Of a stretch of DNA of 64,000 nt, positions 1 through 9,067 are shown one piece after another (the stretch's first letter is position 1; each line of letters begins with the position of its first letter). This stretch comes from Mucilaginibacter empetricola (GTDB lineage Bacteria > Bacteroidota > Bacteroidia > Sphingobacteriales > Sphingobacteriaceae): positions 153,967-217,966 of the forward strand of contig NZ_JANUBZ010000011.1 of assembly GCF_024808665.1 (NCBI RefSeq), in the 5' to 3' direction. Under the pieces are notes generated by a model. It saw only the letters and a program-made list of their open reading frames with translations, had not been told where the DNA came from and ran no database searches. The translations under genes were made by a program, and so were the position numbers.

Positions 1-1
1 T

Positions 2-265
2 TATAGCACCTATTTGGTTCATTTTCCGGTTATTATGATTTCCTTAACATTAATTAACCATTACGTACTTGAAGCTATATGGATAGAACCCGGAGTCATC
101 GGATATTTAATATTTACAGTGGTGTTTTTATTGGTTGTTATAACATCATATATAGTAGCAACTTTTACTGAATTTAAAACACCACAATTCAGGGATTTTT
201 TGAAAAGAATATTTTCCACTAAAAAAGCATCTTCAGCCTCCCAGGAGGCTCAAAACCATGCATAG
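2..265 (+). CDS. Membrane O-acyltransferase (acyltransferase-3/OafA-like), 3' end only
   Basis: The open frame runs in from the left edge, so only the last 87 codons are visible. The frame reads YSTYLVHFPV just inside the edge, which fits the SxYLxHxP pattern typical of the last membrane segments of acyltransferase-3 (OafA/YrhL) proteins. Two hydrophobic helices follow, then a basic, Ser/Ala-rich cytoplasmic tail. Family members transfer acetyl or succinyl groups to exported polysaccharides, which suits the glycosyltransferase genes directly downstream. An internal TTG at position 14 could be taken as a start, but the motif begins upstream of it, so the gene is truncated by the window rather than short. 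The assignment rests on one motif plus context. Confidence 0.6.
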   Translation, partial: YSTYLVHFPVIMISLTLINHYVLEAIWIEPGVIGYLIFTVVFLLVVITSYIVATFTEFKTPQFRDFLKRIFSTKKASSASQEAQNHA

Positions 266-349
266 TTATAGCTATAACGTGCTGTATCAAATGGAGCCTC
301 TTTATTCACATCAAGTTTCTTCAAAAAATCACCTTTTCTATCATTCTTA

Positions 350-1522
350 ATGAAAAACAAATTAGTCGTTTTTGACTCTCATCCGGTTCAATATAGGGTG
401 CCCATATGGCAGGCTATTGAACAATTGCAGCCGGGGATTTTACATGTGGTTTATGCTTCTGATTGTTCGGTGCAAGGATATAATGATAAAGGCTTTGGGC
501 GTTCTTTTGCCTGGGATGAGCCTATGTTAACAGGTTATACCAATACTATACTAAACTGTGAAAACGGCACTCCCCTTTCTGGATGGAATTCTATTACCGG
601 CAAAGGGGTGAAAGAAATTATAGAAACAGAAAAACCATCAGCTATTTTGCTTACCGGTTTAAATTATAAATATGATTTGGTTGCATATTTATATGCCATG
701 TTAAAAGGAATACCGGTATGGCTGCGATGCGAAACACAAGACGAAGCAGTTATCCGTACTGGATTTAAAGCCATTTTGCGATCAGTTATATACAAGATTG
801 GATATTCGAGTTTAAATAAAGTATTTTATATAGGCGAATTAAACAAACAACATTTTCTTAAACATTCAGTAAAGTTATTCAGGCTTAAACCAGCGCTTTA
901 TGGAACGGTTGACAGATTCATAAATTTCAGTGATACCGAGAAGCAAGAAATCAGGGATAAAGCCCGGAAGACAGCAGAAATTGATACCGATGCCTTTGTA
1001 ATTGGCTTTTCAGGCAAATTCATCCCTAAGAAAGACCCTTTAATACTCTTTGAAATGCTCGAGCATCTTCCCGATGTTGTACGTAAAAAGGTTCACTTTT
1101 ATTTTATGGGTAGTGGTGAATTGGAAAACGAGCTTAAAAATTCAGCCGCCGTTGCTTTTACAAAATATGGCATAAATACTTTCTTCGCGGGCTTTGTAAA
1201 CCAGTCGCAATTAGCATCTCATTATCTTGCAATGGATGTAATGATACTGCCATCAAGAAGAATGGGCGAAACGTGGGGTTTAGTAGCCAATGAAGCTATG
1301 CAGGCCGGTTGCGGAGTAATAGTAAGTGATGCGGTGGGTTGCAGCGCCAACTTTAAACCCTTGGATCGATTCCGGGTATTTAAAGAGAGAAGTGCAGCAG
1401 AACTGGCCAAAAGCGTAGTTGAATTACAGCAGTTTACGCGAAATTTTGAATGGGCAAATCAGCAATTAACTGCCTATTCAATTGCTGCAACGGCAAATGC
1501 AATTATTAACGAACTACCTTAA
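350..1522 (+). CDS. Glycosyltransferase, GT4-like (exopolysaccharide cluster)
   Basis: This 390-residue protein is probably a cytoplasmic retaining glycosyltransferase of GT-B fold that adds a sugar to a lipid-linked polysaccharide intermediate. The N-terminal domain starts KLVVFDSHPVQYRVPIWQ, a common opening for this class. The C-terminal nucleotide-sugar half carries GFSGKFIPKKDP and then ETWGLVANEAMQAG, the E-x7-E donor-site motif, near residues 305-320. The stop at 1522 abuts the ATG of the next glycosyltransferase at 1523, so the two are translationally coupled. Length is normal for the family. Donor and acceptor cannot be read from sequence. Confidence 0.85.
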   Translation: MKNKLVVFDSHPVQYRVPIWQAIEQLQPGILHVVYASDCSVQGYNDKGFGRSFAWDEPMLTGYTNTILNCENGTPLSGWNSITGKGVKEIIETEKPSAILLTGLNYKYDLVAYLYAMLKGIPVWLRCETQDEAVIRTGFKAILRSVIYKIGYSSLNKVFYIGELNKQHFLKHSVKLFRLKPALYGTVDRFINFSDTEKQEIRDKARKTAEIDTDAFVIGFSGKFIPKKDPLILFEMLEHLPDVVRKKVHFYFMGSGELENELKNSAAVAFTKYGINTFFAGFVNQSQLASHYLAMDVMILPSRRMGETWGLVANEAMQAGCGVIVSDAVGCSANFKPLDRFRVFKERSAAELAKSVVELQQFTRNFEWANQQLTAYSIAATANAIINELP

Positions 1523-2686
1523 ATGAAGATCGTATTATTTGCTCACCCCACATTTCTTGGGCAGCAAAGCATGCCCAGGTTTACAAATATGTTGGCCAAC
1601 GGTATGCAAAAGCGCGGGCACGAAGTAGAGATATATTCGCCCAGTCCGCTTTTCTTTAAACTGCCGGCGCCTCGTTTTTTTAAAAAATGGTTGGGCTATA
1701 TTGATCAATTTGTAGTTTTTCCTGCAATAGTAAGGCGGCATCTTAAAACCCGCCAGAATACACTTTATGTATTTACAGACCACGCGTTGGGAATGTGGGT
1801 TCCTATTGTAAAGCACCTGCCACACGTGGTGATTTGTCATGATTTTTTAGCACAACGATCTGCAAAAGGCCAAATTCCTCAAAACCCAACAAGCAGGTCG
1901 GGACGTGTGTATCAAAAGCTTATAAACAAAGGATATACTCAAGGAAAGAATTTTATATCAGTTTCAAAAAAAACCCAGGAAGATTTACATATTTTCTTAG
2001 AGCGTACACCTGCACTGTCAAAAGTGATTTACAATGGCCTCAATAAAGAGTTTATATCTCTGGATGTAACGGCATCACGGGATGCATTAAATAAAAAAAC
2101 AGGTATTGATGTCCTTAACGGTTACATTTTGCATGTAGGTGGTAACCAATGGTACAAAAATCGAACGGGCGTTGCTACTATTTATAACGAGTGGCGCCGA
2201 TTGTTTGACAACAATTTACCGCTGTTGCTTATCGGCTCACAACCATCAACAAATTTGCTACAGGAAATAAATAAATCGGCTTATAAAGATCAAATTTATC
2301 TGCTTACAGATATTGGCGATGAATATATTAATACAGCTTATTCTGGCGCTTCTGTGTTGCTCTTTCCATCACTTGCCGAAGGTTTTGGCTGGCCGATAGC
2401 TGAGGCTATGGCCTCGGGCTGTGTAGTAATAACTACAGATGAGGCGCCGATGACCGAAGTGGGTGCCGATGCAGCGATGTATATCCCGGTACAGCCAACC
2501 GAAGCTGATAAAACCGAATTGTGGGCACTTGAGGCCGCAAAAACTTTAAATGAGGCATTAAATATGCCAGATGCCGATAAACCAAATATATTAACCAAAG
2601 GGCTTAATAACGCGGCGCGATTTAATCCCGACGATGCCCTGGACAAATTTGAAAAAGTATTTCTTGACATTGCAGCTAGCAGATAA
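1523..2686 (+). CDS. Glycosyltransferase, GT4-like (exopolysaccharide cluster)
   Basis: This 387-residue GT-B glycosyltransferase follows the previous gene with no intergenic base. It opens with KIVLFAHPTFLGQQSMPRF, and an N-terminal acceptor domain runs to about residue 185. The C-terminal half contains YILHVGGNQWYKNR and the donor-binding stretch FPSLAEGFGWPIAEAMASG, with the paired glutamates typical of GT4 enzymes at about residues 278-297. There is no signal peptide or membrane helix, so it is expected to act at the cytoplasmic face of the inner membrane. Context places it in stepwise assembly of the cluster's repeat unit; the sugar it transfers is unknown. Confidence 0.87.
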   Translation: MKIVLFAHPTFLGQQSMPRFTNMLANGMQKRGHEVEIYSPSPLFFKLPAPRFFKKWLGYIDQFVVFPAIVRRHLKTRQNTLYVFTDHALGMWVPIVKHLPHVVICHDFLAQRSAKGQIPQNPTSRSGRVYQKLINKGYTQGKNFISVSKKTQEDLHIFLERTPALSKVIYNGLNKEFISLDVTASRDALNKKTGIDVLNGYILHVGGNQWYKNRTGVATIYNEWRRLFDNNLPLLLIGSQPSTNLLQEINKSAYKDQIYLLTDIGDEYINTAYSGASVLLFPSLAEGFGWPIAEAMASGCVVITTDEAPMTEVGADAAMYIPVQPTEADKTELWALEAAKTLNEALNMPDADKPNILTKGLNNAARFNPDDALDKFEKVFLDIAASR

Positions 2687-2766
2687 ATGCTTTTCAGATC
2701 AAATTGTATGATTAGTAAAATGGCAATAAACTATTGCAAAAAACATCCCGATTATAATTTTATTAA

Positions 2767-4002
2767 ATGCGACTACTTCATATAATAGCCAGCATGGACC
2801 CAAAGAGCGGCGGACCGGCGCAGGGTATACGAATGCTCAACAAGTCGATGCTTGCAATGAAGGTAATCCGCGAGGTTGTATGCGTTGATGCCTTTGACGC
2901 CGGCTATTTAGGGAAAGATGAATTTGAGATACATGCTCTGGGCCCCGCAGAAAACCCCTGGTGCTATTCAGCAAAACTTGTTGATTGGTTAAAAATAAAT
3001 ATACATCGATTTGATATTGTTATTATTAACGGACTGTGGCTTTATCACAGCTATGCTGCATGGAAAGTTTTAAAAAAATTAAAAAGTGAAGGCTCGGGCA
3101 GAAAATTTCCACGCGTATTGGTTATGCCTCATGGAATGCTCGATCCCTATTTTCAACAGGCAAATAGCAGAAAACTAAAAGCAATCAGAAACTGGATTTA
3201 TTGGAAGTTAATAGAACATAAAGTTGTAAACGATGCAGATGGTGTATTATTTACCTGTGAAACAGAATTATTGTTAGCTCGCGAGCCTTTTAAACCATAT
3301 CACCCAAAAAAAGAATATAATGTAGGCTATGGCGTTGCCGTGCCCCCACGATATAATAAAAGCATGTCTGTTGCTTTTAAACAACATTGTCCGGGATTAG
3401 ATGACGCTCCTTACTTGCTGTTTTTAAGTCGGATTCATCAAAAAAAGGGCGTTGATCTATTGATAAAGGCATATGCAGAGCTCCATAAGCATTTTAAATC
3501 TATAGATATCTCCATACCGAAACTGGTAATAGCCGGACCGGGAATGGAAACATCATTTGGCGATATGATAATGCAGTTACTGGATAAAGATCCGGATGTA
3601 AAAAAAGACGTGTTTTTCCCGGGAATGTTAAGCGGAGATGCTAAATGGGGCGCATTTTATGAATGTGAAGCCTTTATACTTCCAAGTCACCAGGAAAATT
3701 TCGGTATTGCGGTTGTTGAGGCCCTGGCTTGTGGTAAGCCTGTTTTAATTTCAAACCAGGTAAATATATGGCGTGAAATTATGGACCATGGAGGCGGTCT
3801 GATTGAGGATGACAGCGAAAATGGTACAAAAAACCTGCTGAACAAATGGATCACCTTAAAGGAGGAAGAAAAAGTTCAAATGACTGTTAAAGCATTAGCA
3901 GCATATGAGCAATTATATACTATAAAAAAAGCCGCTATTAACTTTTATAACGTGTTTAGCGAACTCAACGAAAATCAAACTAAACCCATCGGCAGTAATT
4001 AA
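2767..4002 (+). CDS. Glycosyltransferase, GT4-like (exopolysaccharide cluster)
   Basis: The 411-residue protein starts MRLLHIIASMDPKSGGPAQG, the glycine-rich first loop of GT4 enzymes. A C-terminal Rossmann half has LFLSRIHQKKGVDLL (about residues 218-232) and the donor motif LPSHQENFGIAVVEALACG (about 302-320). It is about 35 residues longer than its neighbours, mostly in a lysine-rich C-terminal tail. An 80-bp gap separates it from the upstream gene, and 13 bp separate it from the next glycosyltransferase. It is likely part of the same transcription unit making a cell-surface polysaccharide. Substrate specificity is not predictable here. Confidence 0.86.
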   Translation: MRLLHIIASMDPKSGGPAQGIRMLNKSMLAMKVIREVVCVDAFDAGYLGKDEFEIHALGPAENPWCYSAKLVDWLKINIHRFDIVIINGLWLYHSYAAWKVLKKLKSEGSGRKFPRVLVMPHGMLDPYFQQANSRKLKAIRNWIYWKLIEHKVVNDADGVLFTCETELLLAREPFKPYHPKKEYNVGYGVAVPPRYNKSMSVAFKQHCPGLDDAPYLLFLSRIHQKKGVDLLIKAYAELHKHFKSIDISIPKLVIAGPGMETSFGDMIMQLLDKDPDVKKDVFFPGMLSGDAKWGAFYECEAFILPSHQENFGIAVVEALACGKPVLISNQVNIWREIMDHGGGLIEDDSENGTKNLLNKWITLKEEEKVQMTVKALAAYEQLYTIKKAAINFYNVFSELNENQTKPIGSN

Positions 4003-4015
4003 ACAAAAATCCATT

Positions 4016-5134
4016 TTGAAGATAATAATTATCCAGGGAGCATTCTTACCTGTCCCTCCTTTAATGGGCGGCGCTGTTGAAAAAATGTGGTTTTCATTAG
4101 GAAAAGAGCTTTCAAAAACTGGCCACGAAGTAATTCATATCTCCAGAAAATTTGACAATTTACCGGAACATGAAATTATAGATGGTGTAAAGCATGTGAG
4201 AATTAAAGGATATTCAACCCCTAAATCAGGATTAATCCTAAAAATTATGGATCTGATTTATACGGTAAAAGTAAGAAAACTATTATTAACGGATTTCGAT
4301 ATAATAGTAAGTAACACCTTTTGGTCGCCATTAATATTACAAAAAAGGGCAGTAAACTCATGTTTTGTAGATGTTCAACGTATGCCCAAGGGGCAAATGA
4401 AATTTTACAAAAATGCATTATGCTTGAGAGCCAATTCAAATTCTGTAGCCGAAGCTATTAAAGCTGAATTACCCTCAAAGTATCATAATAAAGTATCGAT
4501 GACACCCAATCCATTGCCTTTTATACCAAAATGTGATGTTGATTTTTCAAAAAAAGAACAAACCATACTTTATACAGGCCGCATTCATCCCGAAAAAGGT
4601 TTGGATTTGCTGATAGCGGCCTATAAAAAATCAACACAAAATTATAAATTACAAATAATTGGCCCCTGGGAAACTTCGATGGGTGGAGGAGGCAAGGACT
4701 ATCTCGATTCATTAAAAACATTAGCTGAAGGTGTTTCGATAGAATTTTTAGAACCCATATTTGATACCGAAAAGCTAAATGACTATTACGCTAAAGCTTC
4801 AATATTTGTATATCCATCGCTGGCAGAAAAAGGGGAAACGTTTGGCGTGGCTCCGTTAGAAGCAATGTCATGGGGATGTGTGCCAATTGTTTCTGATTTA
4901 TTATGTTTCAAAGATTTTATAAAGGATGGTGAAAATGGTCTTGTATTTGATCACAGGAGCGACAACGCAGCAGGTTTTATGGCAAATTGCATAAATGCAG
5001 TAGCCCATGATATTACACTTTCTACAAAATTAGCCAACAAAGCCATTCAGGTTAGAGAAACCCATTCTATTCCCAATATTGCCAATCTTTTTATAAAAGA
5101 TTTTGAGCGTTTATTACCATTAAAACATGAGTAA
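4016..5134 (+). CDS. Glycosyltransferase, GT4-like (TTG start)
   Basis: This 372-residue GT-B glycosyltransferase begins at a TTG at 4016. That start gives MKIIIIQGAFLPVPPLMGGA, the conserved first strand and Gly-rich loop, and no in-frame ATG lies near it. The donor half has ILYTGRIHPEKGLDLLIAAY (about residues 184-203) and the paired-glutamate motif ending GETFGVAPLEAMSWG (about 278-292). It belongs with the enzymes that build the cluster's glycan repeat unit. Its last eight bases overlap the start of the acetyltransferase gene, indicating translational coupling of glycosylation and acetylation steps. Confidence 0.85.
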   Translation: MKIIIIQGAFLPVPPLMGGAVEKMWFSLGKELSKTGHEVIHISRKFDNLPEHEIIDGVKHVRIKGYSTPKSGLILKIMDLIYTVKVRKLLLTDFDIIVSNTFWSPLILQKRAVNSCFVDVQRMPKGQMKFYKNALCLRANSNSVAEAIKAELPSKYHNKVSMTPNPLPFIPKCDVDFSKKEQTILYTGRIHPEKGLDLLIAAYKKSTQNYKLQIIGPWETSMGGGGKDYLDSLKTLAEGVSIEFLEPIFDTEKLNDYYAKASIFVYPSLAEKGETFGVAPLEAMSWGCVPIVSDLLCFKDFIKDGENGLVFDHRSDNAAGFMANCINAVAHDITLSTKLANKAIQVRETHSIPNIANLFIKDFERLLPLKHE

Positions 5135-5657
5135 ACACACCTATCAGCAAAATACCCCATACGATAGCCCGTGGAGTATGGGACAAAGAGTAAAGATGCT
5201 TTTATGGGAATATATTTGGCTCCTGTTATGTGCATGGACCCCAAAACCGGCGAATGTTTGGAGATTGTTTTGGTTAAAGACATTTGGTGCAAAAATTTAT
5301 GGGCGCCCGTTTGTTCATCAAAGAGCCCGGATACAGGTTCCATGGAATTTAATAATGCATGACCGCGCCTGCCTGGGCGACAGGGCAAATGCCTATACGC
5401 TGGGCATTATTGAAATACATGCACACGCCACAATTGCACAGGAAGTCTATCTGTGTACAGGTACACATGACTTTAAGAACCCTGCAAAAAATCTTATTAC
5501 CTCTCCCGTTATAATTGGGGCCCATTCTTTTATCAGCGCCAGGGCTTTTATTATGCCCGGGGTTATTATAGGTGAACATGCTATAGTGGGCGCATGTAGT
5601 GTAGTTACCAAAAACGTTTTGCCTGGTGCTACTGTAAAAGGTAATCCGGCCAAATAA
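5127..5657 (+). CDS. WcaF-like hexapeptide-repeat acetyltransferase
   Basis: The 176-residue protein resembles colanic-acid WcaF-type O-acetyltransferases. It has an N-terminal amphipathic segment rich in Trp and Leu, then left-handed beta-helix repeats of the [LIV]-G-x4 type, ending with GNPAK at the C terminus. The loop TGTHDF at about residues 111-116 contains the histidine expected to activate the acceptor hydroxyl. The likely reaction is transfer of acetyl from acetyl-CoA to a hydroxyl of a nascent polysaccharide sugar. It overlaps the upstream glycosyltransferase by 8 bp. The gene symbol is withheld because the family has several closely similar branches. Confidence 0.82.
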   Translation: MSKHTYQQNTPYDSPWSMGQRVKMLLWEYIWLLLCAWTPKPANVWRLFWLKTFGAKIYGRPFVHQRARIQVPWNLIMHDRACLGDRANAYTLGIIEIHAHATIAQEVYLCTGTHDFKNPAKNLITSPVIIGAHSFISARAFIMPGVIIGEHAIVGACSVVTKNVLPGATVKGNPAK

Positions 5658-5687
5658 CCTTCAACATTCTTTGTAATATTTTTTTTC

Positions 5688-6527
5688 ATGGTTTCAGTTC
5701 TTATACTTACTAAAAACGAGGAACAGGATTTACCTGGTTGCCTTCAATCGGTATCCTGGTGCGACGATATTCATGTATTTGATTCATTTAGCGATGACGG
5801 TACAATTGATCTGGCTACTGCTGCTGGTGCCACCATCAGTAAAAGAAAATTTGATAACTGGGCCAACCATCAAAATTGGGCCATGGCAAATATCCAGTTT
5901 AAATATCCATGGGTATTATATATTGATGCTGATGAACGTGTTTCTGAAGGCTTGTATGAAACACTAAAAAAATTAGATCTAAATACGACGGAAAACGTTA
6001 ATGCTGCTTATGAAATAAGACGCCGGGACTTTGCCTGGAATGGAAGATGGCTAAAGCATGCGCAAATGTCACCCTATTATTTGAGATTATTCAGACCTGA
6101 TAAAATGCACTATGAGCGGCCAATTCACGTAATTTCGAAACCTGATGGCCCGATAGAACGCATCGACGGTTATCTTGATCATTATCCTTTTAGCAAAGGT
6201 TTTAAAGTATGGATAGCCCGGCATCTCAATTATGCAGAAATGGAAGCAGCCGTACGACTGAGTGATCTGGATAACAGAACCCATTTTTCGCTGCTAAAGG
6301 CAGTGGCTAGCAAAAGTTTTAGTGAACGTCGTTTCCACCAAAAAGGTATTTTTTATAAAATGCCCGGAAGGCCGTTAATTAAGTGGATTTATATGGTAAT
6401 AATACGCCGTGCTTTTTTGGATGGTAAAGCAGGCTTAACCTACGCCACGCTACAGTCTATTTATGAATATTTTATCATTATTAACACACGAGAGCTTTTA
6501 GCCAAACAATCTAAAATAAATAAATAG
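5688..6527 (+). CDS. Glycosyltransferase family 2 (WaaE/KdtX-like)
   Basis: This 279-residue protein has the GT-A fold of family 2. It opens with VSVLILTKNEEQDLPGCLQS, followed by a D-rich loop (VFDSFSDDGT), the metal-binding motif YIDADERV near residues 83-90, and an aromatic-rich acceptor region. This pattern is usual for the WaaE/KdtX branch, which adds hexoses to lipopolysaccharide core or to capsular repeat units. It lies 30 bp after the acetyltransferase in the same direction and probably ends the operon. There is no strong membrane helix; the C terminus has a hydrophobic patch that may contact the membrane. Confidence 0.85.
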   Translation: MVSVLILTKNEEQDLPGCLQSVSWCDDIHVFDSFSDDGTIDLATAAGATISKRKFDNWANHQNWAMANIQFKYPWVLYIDADERVSEGLYETLKKLDLNTTENVNAAYEIRRRDFAWNGRWLKHAQMSPYYLRLFRPDKMHYERPIHVISKPDGPIERIDGYLDHYPFSKGFKVWIARHLNYAEMEAAVRLSDLDNRTHFSLLKAVASKSFSERRFHQKGIFYKMPGRPLIKWIYMVIIRRAFLDGKAGLTYATLQSIYEYFIIINTRELLAKQSKINK

Positions 6528-6713
6528 CCATCGACTTTTGACCCCGCTATTTAAATAGTTAGAGTAATATTTTTTGTTAATAACGAACTCTAACTCCAAA
6601 CTCCCGTATAACAGCAACTGGGATTTTAAATATTAAAATATTAGAGAAGTTGGCGCATGATTATCATCAACCTAAAAACCTGTTCCATATCATAACGCGC
6701 CTAAAAACACAAT

Positions 6714-7388
6714 ATGAATAAATTATTCTTAGCTATCGCGCTGCTGTTTATTTCTATAAGTTTAAAAGCACAAAACGATGCACAATCGCTTAATCTGGGT
6801 TTTGCTGCCGGTGGAACAAATCCTTATTTAGCAAATGCTAAAACATCATTTTCTTATAGCGGCAGCGTTAACTACTACCCCTCGCCCTATTTCGATGCTG
6901 TTTTAGAGGCGCAGATTGGTATAATAGCCGCTGGTAAGTCAAGTGCGCTGCCCTATAGTCCGGCTAACAATAATTTCTCTAATAAATACCAGGCAGCTTT
7001 TTTGGAGGCGCAATTACATTTTGGTGCCTTAATAGATGAAGATGCCTTTTTGGACCCTTTAAGGAATTTTTATGCCACAACAGGTGTAGGCTTTCTGCAC
7101 AGCAGGCCAGGTTCAGTATTTTTAAACACGCCCGATTGGATAACCTATACCACACCCGTAATACCGCTTAAAGTGGGTTATCTTTTCAATATAAAAACAA
7201 ATTACAACGATCCGCTGCTAAAAATAGATTTATCATACAGCGTTAATTATGCTCCTGGAAGAGGGTTGGAAAGTTATAACAACCTGCCTGTTCCGCCATC
7301 TGTAAAAACATACTCATTTTATTCCATAGGGATAGAATATACTATTACAGTTTTTGGCCGTCACGATGTTGGTTTATTAAGGTTTTAA
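6714..7388 (+). CDS. Secreted outer-membrane beta-barrel-like protein, unknown function
   Basis: The product has 224 residues with a clear signal peptide (KLFLAIALLFISISLKAQ, cleavage near residue 20). The mature part alternates polar and hydrophobic residues, is rich in Tyr, Asn and Gly, and ends in phenylalanine, as many outer-membrane barrels do. I do not recognise a named family. The cluster context suggests a role at the cell surface, perhaps with the exported polysaccharide, but this is inference. The 186-bp upstream gap holds an inverted repeat (6557-6565 with 6587-6595), so it may have its own transcription signals. Confidence 0.6.
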   Translation: MNKLFLAIALLFISISLKAQNDAQSLNLGFAAGGTNPYLANAKTSFSYSGSVNYYPSPYFDAVLEAQIGIIAAGKSSALPYSPANNNFSNKYQAAFLEAQLHFGALIDEDAFLDPLRNFYATTGVGFLHSRPGSVFLNTPDWITYTTPVIPLKVGYLFNIKTNYNDPLLKIDLSYSVNYAPGRGLESYNNLPVPPSVKTYSFYSIGIEYTITVFGRHDVGLLRF

Positions 7389-7593
7389 TTAACAATAACG
7401 CCGGTATAATACTGGCAATAAATGCATTTAGTGCAAGCCATATGGGTATGAGCATGCAGCTATAAAATTTACAACCCCTACACTTGTTGCATTGCCTGAA
7501 CGGCAACATAGTTTTTGGCAATTTATTTAATAATTGCTTCAATTGATATTCATTACAAAAACACGATACAAAACATCTTAAAGATATTTTTCA

Positions 7594-8874
7594 ATGAGTT
7601 CGAGTGAAAATAATTTGAAGGCTAATAAAAAGGTGTTGCTTATTAGCCAGAATTTTGCGCCAGAGCCAACCGGTATTGGTAAATATAACGGCGAGATGAT
7701 GAACTGGCTGGCATCTAACGGATATGATTGTACGGTTATAACCACCTATCCGTACTACCCGCAATGGGAGGTTCAGGAGCCTTATAAAAAGAAATCATTT
7801 TGGTTTAAAAAAGAAATTATAGAACACCCCGAATCAAACACTCGTAGCATTATTCACCGGTGCCCTTTGTATGTCCCTGCAAATCCCTCAGGCAAAAAAA
7901 GAATTATCCAGGATTTTTCCTTTTGGACATCAATGATCTGGAAAATTCTCGGGTTTATAATTACCCGCCAACGTTTCGATCTGATTATTACCATTGCACC
8001 TCCGTTTCATCTGGGCTACCTGGGTTTAATGCTAAAAAAACGCAATGGCGGTAAAGTATTATATCATATTCAGGATTTGCAGATAGATGCGGCGCAGGAA
8101 TTGAATATGTTATCGAGTAAAAAACTGTTTGACATTGTTTACAAAAGCGAAAGAAATATGCTGGCGAAAGCCAATTATGTAAGCAGTATTTCGGCTGGTA
8201 TGGTTAACAAAATAAAGGAAAAGCTGGACAGGGAAGTATTTTTATTCCCTAACTGGATAGATACCAGCTATATTTTCCCTATTGAATCAAGAAACGAACT
8301 AAAAACCAATTGGGGTTATAAGGTCGATGATATTTTGTTTTTGTATTCGGGTGCTATTGGCGAGAAACAGGCGCTCGACCATGTGCTTTTAGCGGCCGAA
8401 AATCACATGGCGAATAAAAGCATTCAATTTATCATCTGCGGATCGGGGCCATATAAGGAGCGCTTGATGGAGATGACGGAAGAGAAAAAACTAACCAACG
8501 TTAAATTTTTACCAGTACAGGATAAAGCACTGTTTAATGAGTTTTTAAACATGGCCGATTATCACCTGGTATTGCAGAAATCAAAAGCAAGCGATCTGAT
8601 GATGCCCTCAAAACTGACCACCATTTTAGGGATGGGCGGTGTTTGTATAGCCACTGCCCTACCCGGCACATCAATGTACAACCTGATTACACAATACGAC
8701 CTTGGTTACATTACTGAGCCTGATAATCCGCAGGTATTATCAAAATTAATAGGCTTGCTGAAACCCAATGAGAGCTTTTTAGAGAAGAGGAACAACGCCC
8801 TTAATTTTGCCTCACAGCACCTTGATATTAACCATGTTATGCGGGCATTTTTAAGGAATGTAGAATTATCTTGA
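7594..8874 (+). CDS. WcaI-family colanic-acid-type glycosyltransferase
   Basis: This 426-residue GT-B glycosyltransferase has the marks of the WcaI branch: VLLISQNFAPEPTGIGKYN near the N terminus, TTYPYYPQW around residue 50, IIITIAPPFHLGY-like sequence before the linker, and SDLMMPSKL with ILGMGG in the donor domain in place of the usual EGFG glutamate motif. In colanic acid synthesis, WcaI adds a fucose to the repeat unit; that assignment is family knowledge and may not hold for this glycan. The gene stands 205 bp after the outer-membrane gene and is closed by a 13-bp perfect hairpin terminator. Confidence 0.83.
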   Translation: MSSSENNLKANKKVLLISQNFAPEPTGIGKYNGEMMNWLASNGYDCTVITTYPYYPQWEVQEPYKKKSFWFKKEIIEHPESNTRSIIHRCPLYVPANPSGKKRIIQDFSFWTSMIWKILGFIITRQRFDLIITIAPPFHLGYLGLMLKKRNGGKVLYHIQDLQIDAAQELNMLSSKKLFDIVYKSERNMLAKANYVSSISAGMVNKIKEKLDREVFLFPNWIDTSYIFPIESRNELKTNWGYKVDDILFLYSGAIGEKQALDHVLLAAENHMANKSIQFIICGSGPYKERLMEMTEEKKLTNVKFLPVQDKALFNEFLNMADYHLVLQKSKASDLMMPSKLTTILGMGGVCIATALPGTSMYNLITQYDLGYITEPDNPQVLSKLIGLLKPNESFLEKRNNALNFASQHLDINHVMRAFLRNVELS

Positions 8875-8913
8875 TTTAAAAAAAATACGCTGAGTCTATA
8901 CCCTGCTCCAAAC

Positions 8914-8943
8914 AAAAGCCCGATATTTTCATATCGGGCTTTT
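8914..8943 (+). terminator. Rho-independent terminator after the WcaI-like gene
   Basis: A perfect 13-bp inverted repeat (8914-8926 with 8931-8943) surrounds a 4-nt loop and ends in a T run, 40 bp past the stop codon. The core of the stem is GCCCGATAT. It closes the polysaccharide cluster. Confidence 0.85.
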
Positions 8944-9067
8944 TGCATTTTAAGTCGCAGTAGTTGATAATATTTGAAATACTAACCCGGTGTTGTTTTT
9001 AATAATAACTAATATTTTATGCTCCGGGAAAATTGTAACTTACAGTCAAGTTTTTACCCTTGGGCAA